Assembly: GCA_910584435.1 (NCBI GenBank)
Contig: CAJUAP010000015.1
Location: forward strand, 8,930-72,929
Direction: 5' to 3'
Length of the DNA stretch: 64,000 bases
From: an uncultured Acetatifactor sp.
Lineage (GTDB): Bacteria; Bacillota; Clostridia; Lachnospirales; Lachnospiraceae
Made by a program: the position numbers and the translations under genes. The notes below the pieces were generated by a model. The model was not told the DNA's origin, did not search any database, and saw nothing but the letters and a program-made list of their open reading frames with translations. Below, piece after piece: positions 60,033 through 64,000 of the stretch (position 1 is its first letter; every line of letters begins with the position of its first letter).

Positions 60033-60977
60033 TTATACTTGCAAATGCTTTTTCACGGTAATAATGCTCCCAATAAAACCAATTCCCACACCCAATGCAA
60101 TTGACACCGGTGTAAGGACACCAAACAGCTCCTCCGCCGACAGAAAATTCAGAAATCCTGCCAATATAGAGAATCTGTCTGCAATATAAGCCAGCACGTA
60201 ATTATACAAACCATAAATCAGCCATAAAGGCAGCACTGCTCCCAATGCGCCAATCAGCATTCCCTCCAGCACAAAGGGCGACCTGACGAAGAAATCCGTT
60301 GCCCCGATATACTTCATAATATTGATTTCCTCTGCACGTACTGATATGCCGATTGCAACCGTGTTGCTGATCAGGAATACGCTGACAGCCAGCAGTATAA
60401 TGATAATCCCCATGGATACATAGGCAATCAGCATATTTGCTCCGCTTAACATATCCGCTGTCAGCGCGGAATGGTTTACCCTGTCCACCTGCGGAAAGGA
60501 TTCCAGCCATGTAACCAGGGCACTCTGCATTGATACGTCACTGATAAACACTTCATAACTATTCTCACCCTTCAGAGGGTTATCCAGGAAACCTATGGCA
60601 TATTTCTCATAAGCTTCTCCAAACTGTTCGCTGGCAAATGTCTCCCATGCTTCCTGATCCGATATAAAAATCACATCTGACACTTCAGGCCGCTGTGCTA
60701 TTTTCTGCCCAAATTCCTCCATCCAGCTCTCAGAAGGTATCTGTCCTTCCGCATGGCTTTCATCCCCGTCCCCTTCATAATGAAAAAATACTGTCACGGA
60801 CACCCCTTCCTCTGCCTTCATGACAATACTTTGAAAATTCATTACAACCGCATAAAACAGGCCGAACAGAAACAGGCAGGAAGCTATGGTCGCCATGGAA
60901 GCCAGGGAATACCATTTATTGCGGAAGATATTGACGAACCCCTGACGAATCGTATAGAACAAGGTACTAATCTTCAT
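60033..60977 (-). CDS. ftsX: Cell-division ABC transporter permease FtsX
   Basis: Encodes 314 residues. One helix near 22-44 is followed by a large outer domain (residues 50-180) and three C-terminal helices (about 190-215, 237-262 and 285-308). NIFRNKWYSLASMATIASC is the conserved entry, and AEEINIMKYIGATDFFVRSP the cytoplasmic loop contacting FtsE. The outer domain recruits peptidoglycan hydrolases such as the M23 protein encoded next. GGGGAG lies nine bases before the ATG, and the start overlaps the ftsE stop by 11 bp. Confidence 0.95.
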   Translation of the reverse strand: MKISTLFYTIRQGFVNIFRNKWYSLASMATIASCLFLFGLFYAVVMNFQSIVMKAEEGVSVTVFFHYEGDGDESHAEGQIPSESWMEEFGQKIAQRPEVSDVIFISDQEAWETFASEQFGEAYEKYAIGFLDNPLKGENSYEVFISDVSMQSALVTWLESFPQVDRVNHSALTADMLSGANMLIAYVSMGIIIILLAVSVFLISNTVAIGISVRAEEINIMKYIGATDFFVRSPFVLEGMLIGALGAVLPLWLIYGLYNYVLAYIADRFSILAGFLNFLSAEELFGVLTPVSIALGVGIGFIGSIITVKKHLQV

Positions 60978-61710
60978 CAATGTATTCTCCCCCCTCTTCA
61001 TCGCTGATAATCACACCCTTTTTCATGGTGACCACCCGTTTATGCATGGCATTCACGATTTCTCTGTTATGCGTTACCACCACTACCGTTGTGCCGGTCT
61101 GGTTGATTTCTTCCAGCAGTTTCATGATTTCCCACGAATTCTTCGGGTCCAGATTACCTGTGGGCTCATCTGCCAGCAGAATGGACGGATGATTTACCAG
61201 TGCCCTGGCCAGCGCCACTCTCTGCTGCTCTCCTCCCGAAAGCTGTTTAGTCTTGGCCTTATATTTCCCCGCAAGCCCTACCGTAGCAAGAATCGATGGT
61301 ACATTCCTCCTGATCTCAATGGCAGGCGTCTCTATAATCCTCTGGGCAAATGCCACATTTTCATATACATTCCTGTCATTGAGCAAACGGAAATCCTGAA
61401 ATACCACCCCCAGATTACGGCGGAACTTAGGCACCTGTCTGTGTTTTAATTTCGCTAAGTCGCTTCCCATCACATACACATTACCGCTGGAAGCCGTCAG
61501 TTCCCGCAGCAGAAGCTTAATCAGAGTTGATTTTCCCGATCCGCTGTCTCCCACAATAAAGACAAATTCGCCCCTGCCTATCCCTAAGGTAATCCCGTTG
61601 ATGGCAGGCGAGCCTTTAGAATATACCTTAGTCACATTATCCAAATAAATGATGCCGTTTTCCTCTATGAATTCTTTCCGTTTTTTCCACGACATCTCCC
61701 GTTTTGTCAT
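60967..61710 (-). CDS. ftsE: Cell-division ATP-binding protein FtsE with N-terminal extension
   Basis: Encodes 247 residues. Walker A GDSGSGKSTLIKLLL, Q-loop VVFQDFRLLNDRNVYENVAF, signature LSGGEQQRVALARAL and Walker B ILLADEPTGNLDP are all intact. FtsE is normally near 228 residues and begins at the IIYLDNVTKVY strand; here about 19 residues precede it (MTKREMSWKKRKEFIEENG). AGGAGG six bases before ATG 61710 supports this longer form, and no ATG exists at the conventional position. FtsE powers FtsX-mediated activation of wall hydrolases. Confidence 0.94.
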   Translation of the reverse strand: MTKREMSWKKRKEFIEENGIIYLDNVTKVYSKGSPAINGITLGIGRGEFVFIVGDSGSGKSTLIKLLLRELTASSGNVYVMGSDLAKLKHRQVPKFRRNLGVVFQDFRLLNDRNVYENVAFAQRIIETPAIEIRRNVPSILATVGLAGKYKAKTKQLSGGEQQRVALARALVNHPSILLADEPTGNLDPKNSWEIMKLLEEINQTGTTVVVVTHNREIVNAMHKRVVTMKKGVIISDEEGGEYIDED

Positions 61711-61722
61711 CGTGTGCCTCCT

Positions 61723-61795
61723 ATTCCAGTTCCGTCCCTTCTCTTGATTCCAGTTCCGTCCCTTCTCTTGATTCCAGTTCCGTCCCTTCTCTCCA
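61723..61795. repeat. 24-bp tandem repeat, three copies, upstream of ftsE
   Basis: ttccagttccgtcccttctc recurs three times with a 24-bp period. The proximal end touches the ftsE ribosome binding site, so the array is in the ftsE leader. It keeps open a short frame encoding RRDGTGIK repeats that is probably not a gene. Confidence 0.88.
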
Positions 61796-61804
61796 ACGCC
61801 CTTA

Positions 61805-61855
61805 CCGGGAAGGAATTTTCATCTGCAAAGGGCGCAGCTGTAAATTCCTTCCGGG
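61805..61855 (-). terminator. Long-arm hairpin after the CdaR/PucR-type regulator gene
   Basis: CCGGGAAGGAATTT pairs with AAATTCCTTCCGG over a 23-base loop. No T-run follows on the minus strand, so it may slow read-through into ftsE rather than terminate. It lies 24 bp past the regulator stop. Confidence 0.5.
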
Positions 61856-61878
61856 CGTTTCCGTTCCGGGACTGTTTT

Positions 61879-62964
61879 TTAAAAATCAGCATTTTCCATA
61901 TATTTCATATACTTCACTACCATCAGCGCAATCTTAAATGTAATTGCATCCTCAAATACACGTAAATCCAATCCTGTTCCCTTCTGAAGCTTGTCCAGAC
62001 GGTATACAAGTGTATTCCTGTGAATGAATAACTGTCTGGAAGTCTCTGATACATTCAGGCTGTTCTCAAAAAATTTATAGATGGTCCCAAGGGTTTCATC
62101 ATCGAACTCATCAGGACTCTTACCTCCAAATATCTCACGGATAAACATTTTGCAAAGCGGAATAGGCAGCTGATATATTAATCGGCCGATTCCAAGTTCA
62201 CTGTAAGCAATAATCTCCCTCTCTCCAAAGAAAATCTTGCCTACATCAATGGCCATTTTTGCCTCCTTATAGGAACGGCTGACCTCCTTCAGTTCTTTCA
62301 CTACAGTGCCATATGCAATGCGGAGCTCCTTCATCCCTTCTTTCTGAAGATATGCACGCACCCCTTTTGCCGCTTTGTCAATTTCTTTCATGGAATCTTC
62401 GTCCAGAAGCTCCTTTACTACAATAACGCTGCTCTCATCCACCGCCGTAATGAAATCTCTGCTGCTGCCGCTGAAATGCGTCCTGACAAGCTCCAATACG
62501 TTATTATCATGATCATTTCCCGGTTCCACTATTATAACCACTCTCGGCACATCCATCTGTATATGTAGCTTTTTGGATCGGCTGTAAATATCTATGAGCA
62601 GCAGATTATCCAATAACAAATTCTTAAAAAAATTATCCTTGTCAAAACGTTCCTTATATGCTACCAGCAGATTCTGAATTTGAAAGGCTGCCATCTTCCC
62701 AATAACATAGACATCTTCGCCGGTTCCTCCTGCCATTAAGACATACTCCAGCTGCTGTTCATCATATATTTTAAAAAACTGATACCCTTGAATTTCCTGT
62801 GAATCTGCAGGCGACAGAATAAATTCCCCCACCGCTCTGGAATTGCTCCCCATATCCGCAGTGGAAGCAATTTCCTTCCCTTCCACATCCATCACGCAGA
62901 AATCTACTCTGGCAATACTCTTCAATCCGTCTATCGTATTCTGCAAAATCTGATTTGATATCAT
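61879..62964 (-). CDS. PucR/CdaR-type transcriptional regulator (sugar-diacid family)
   Basis: Encodes 361 residues. An N-terminal sugar-diacid recognition-like domain (DGLKSIARVDFCVMDVEGKE) and a GGDEF-like central part (LRIAYGTVVKELKEVSRSYK; EAKMAIDVGKIFF) precede the C-terminal helix-turn-helix (ETSRQLFIHRNTLVYRLDKL). This is the CdaR/PucR plan; it is unrelated to the c-di-AMP CdaR at 27633. It probably senses a small acid or sugar metabolite; its targets are not visible. AGGGG lies eight bases before the ATG at 62964. It is upstream of ftsE, separated by a hairpin and a repeat. Confidence 0.88.
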   Translation of the reverse strand: MISNQILQNTIDGLKSIARVDFCVMDVEGKEIASTADMGSNSRAVGEFILSPADSQEIQGYQFFKIYDEQQLEYVLMAGGTGEDVYVIGKMAAFQIQNLLVAYKERFDKDNFFKNLLLDNLLLIDIYSRSKKLHIQMDVPRVVIIVEPGNDHDNNVLELVRTHFSGSSRDFITAVDESSVIVVKELLDEDSMKEIDKAAKGVRAYLQKEGMKELRIAYGTVVKELKEVSRSYKEAKMAIDVGKIFFGEREIIAYSELGIGRLIYQLPIPLCKMFIREIFGGKSPDEFDDETLGTIYKFFENSLNVSETSRQLFIHRNTLVYRLDKLQKGTGLDLRVFEDAITFKIALMVVKYMKYMENADF

Positions 62965-63062
62965 AGCCCCCACCCCTTTTGGTGCTTACAAGTCACACAG
63001 ACAGCTTCATTGTCTGCTCTCCATTATTAGTTTCATGATACCCTGCATCAAATAATAACCCT

Positions 63063-63091
63063 TCTATACAAATGTACATAAAATACTGCAA
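63063..63091 (-). promoter_or_regulatory. Candidate promoter of the PucR/CdaR-type regulator
   Basis: Minus strand TTGCAG (63086-63091) and TATAGA (63063-63068) lie 17 bp apart, about 100 bp before the start at 62964 and just after the yjfB terminator. Confidence 0.55.
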
Positions 63092-63120
63092 AAAAGCAAT
63101 AGACTTTTAGGAATTTTCAC

Positions 63121-63157
63121 AAAAAGGCTATCTGAAGTGTACCCTTCAGACAGCCTT
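63121..63157 (-). terminator. Intrinsic terminator of yjfB
   Basis: AAGGCTATCTGAAG pairs with CTTCAGACAGCCTT (one mismatch) over a short loop; on the minus strand a TTTTTG run follows. It lies 35 bp after the yjfB stop. Confidence 0.88.
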
Positions 63158-63191
63158 CCTATATTTTCTCCGGCATCATTCAGAACAATCT

Positions 63192-63383
63192 TCAAATGCG
63201 GACATCAAAATTCGCTCCTATCTGCGGATTCACACTCAGCTCCATAGCGGCTGCATCAAGCATCTGCACCATGCCCTGTCCCAATGACGCATTGGTGTCC
63301 ATTGCTTTCTTCAACACCGCTGTCCCGATTTCTGACTGATCCGAAACTCTGGCCAAAGCCATCGATACACCTGCAATATCCAT
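63192..63383 (-). CDS. yjfB: YjfB-family putative motility peptide
   Basis: Encodes 63 residues. MDIAGVSMALARVSDQSEIG, LKKAMDTNASLGQGMVQML and the ending MELSVNPQIGANFDVRI match the YjfB motility family, short peptides often encoded near flagellar genes. Function is unknown. AGGAGG lies ten bases before ATG 63383; the frame is open 17 codons further without support. It has its own terminator, so it is probably a single-gene transcript. Confidence 0.85.
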   Translation of the reverse strand: MDIAGVSMALARVSDQSEIGTAVLKKAMDTNASLGQGMVQMLDAAAMELSVNPQIGANFDVRI

Positions 63384-63956
63384 ACACTCCACACCTCCTG
63401 TTTCCATTTTCACATCCATCCTGCCAGCATCCATAGTCCGCAGTTAAATATCCACTGCTTCCATCTGGAAATCTGTCTCAACACTATCCAGGCAGATGCT
63501 GTTAAAACCTGTTTATACGCTTCCTCATATCATAATTCCTTTGACATTATCTCATCAAACTGCTCCAGACAAAATCAGTATAACACAGTCAAATACATTT
63601 TTCCAGTATTTTTAGTTACTTTTCCATTTCTTAAGAACTAACCAGGCAGCAGTTCAGTTTCCTTTCTGAGCAGTTACTCAATTTCCTGAACAGCTGTCTG
63701 CCGGAACACCCCCTGCAGGTTATCATCACCGTATTGGCACACAATGAGAAAGGGCGTATCGATTATCTTCAATCAATACGCCCTTTCAAACTGCTTGATC
63801 CAATGGACTATACCTCTCTTTCTTATTAAATTATACATCTTAAATTGTACATCCTTTCTTCCATTTCACCCTTGCGCTTTCCAATCATCCTTTGTACCTG
63901 GTACTGTAATGTTCTGGTACTTTCGTCCAGCAATGCATCACTTTTTCATGTACTCA
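63384..63956. other. Gene-free right end of the window
   Basis: No credible gene on either strand in about 570 bp. The stretch contains the yjfB leader, AT-rich DNA at 63490-63640, and a hairpin at 63748-63787. Confidence 0.5.
63748..63787 (-). terminator. Stem-loop, probable terminator of a gene beyond the window
   Basis: GAAAGGGCGTAT pairs perfectly with ATACGCCCTTTC over a 16-base loop. On the minus strand TTTCTC follows the stem. It may end a minus-strand transcript entering from the right, but no such gene is seen in the window. Confidence 0.6.

Positions 63957-64000
<44 letters not shown>

Noticed and set aside
61707..61892. Small minus-strand frame with RRDGTGIK repeats upstream of ftsE
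   Set aside because: It is kept open by the 24-bp repeat and a hairpin, has no ribosome site, and begins inside the preceding gene's 3' end.
61879..62964. Naming this regulator cdaR in the c-di-AMP sense
   Set aside because: Its helix-turn-helix and diacid-type domains belong to the PucR/sugar-diacid family; the c-di-AMP CdaR is the YbbR protein at 27633.

Overview
The window looks like chromosome from a motile, spore-forming-lineage member of the Lachnospiraceae (Clostridia). This rests on a Spo0A effector domain, the cdaA-cdaR-glmM operon, an mbl-flhO-flhP-flgJ flagellar rod block, comFC-yvyF, a YjfB motility peptide, Firmicutes-type AGGAGG ribosome binding sites and moderate G+C. Nearly every gene is on the minus strand. 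The plus-strand exceptions are the heptose pair at the left edge, a DUF3048 lipoprotein and an AT-rich RNA methyltransferase. No tRNA, rRNA, CRISPR array, transposase or prophage was seen.

Bases 1-24,140 hold a large surface-polysaccharide locus. It has heptose-phosphate enzymes (gmhB-like, gmhA), at least ten glycosyltransferases (GT2 and GT4), two separate initiating phosphoglycosyl transferases, a FlaA1/PglF-type 4,6-dehydratase, an SDR epimerase, an EpsG-type polymerase, a Wzz-like co-polymerase fused to a degenerate kinase-like domain, two GT-C-like membrane proteins and a GtrB-type transferase. No flippase is visible, so the locus probably continues beyond the left edge. Small accessory genes, minisatellites and hairpin elements sit between the glycosyltransferases.

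Bases 24,460-44,000 are housekeeping. They hold a DUF3048 lipoprotein, HPr, the c-di-AMP/cell-wall operon (cdaA, cdaR, glmM), two membrane proteins of unknown role, yvyF, comFC, recD2, flagellar rod genes, mbl, uvrA and uvrB. Bases 44,300-55,800 hold a DUF6020 membrane protein, a DUF3899 protein and a five-gene peptide ABC transporter in which four subunits carry large insertions. Bases 55,800-64,000 hold the TrmH-family methyltransferase, the ftsE-ftsX-M23-ctpA division/peptidoglycan block, a PucR/CdaR-type regulator, yjfB and a GCTT microsatellite that runs off the window.

The least ordinary material is non-coding. Two families of dispersed hairpin elements have differing stem sequences that remain paired (copies near 2.7, 14.6, 26.1 and 46.2 kb, and near 8.0 and 17.0 kb). 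Short tandem-repeat arrays recur at gene edges. The oversized peptide transporter, the Spo0A effector domain without a receiver, and the AT-rich AviRb/TsnR-like methyltransferase are the most interesting protein-level signals.
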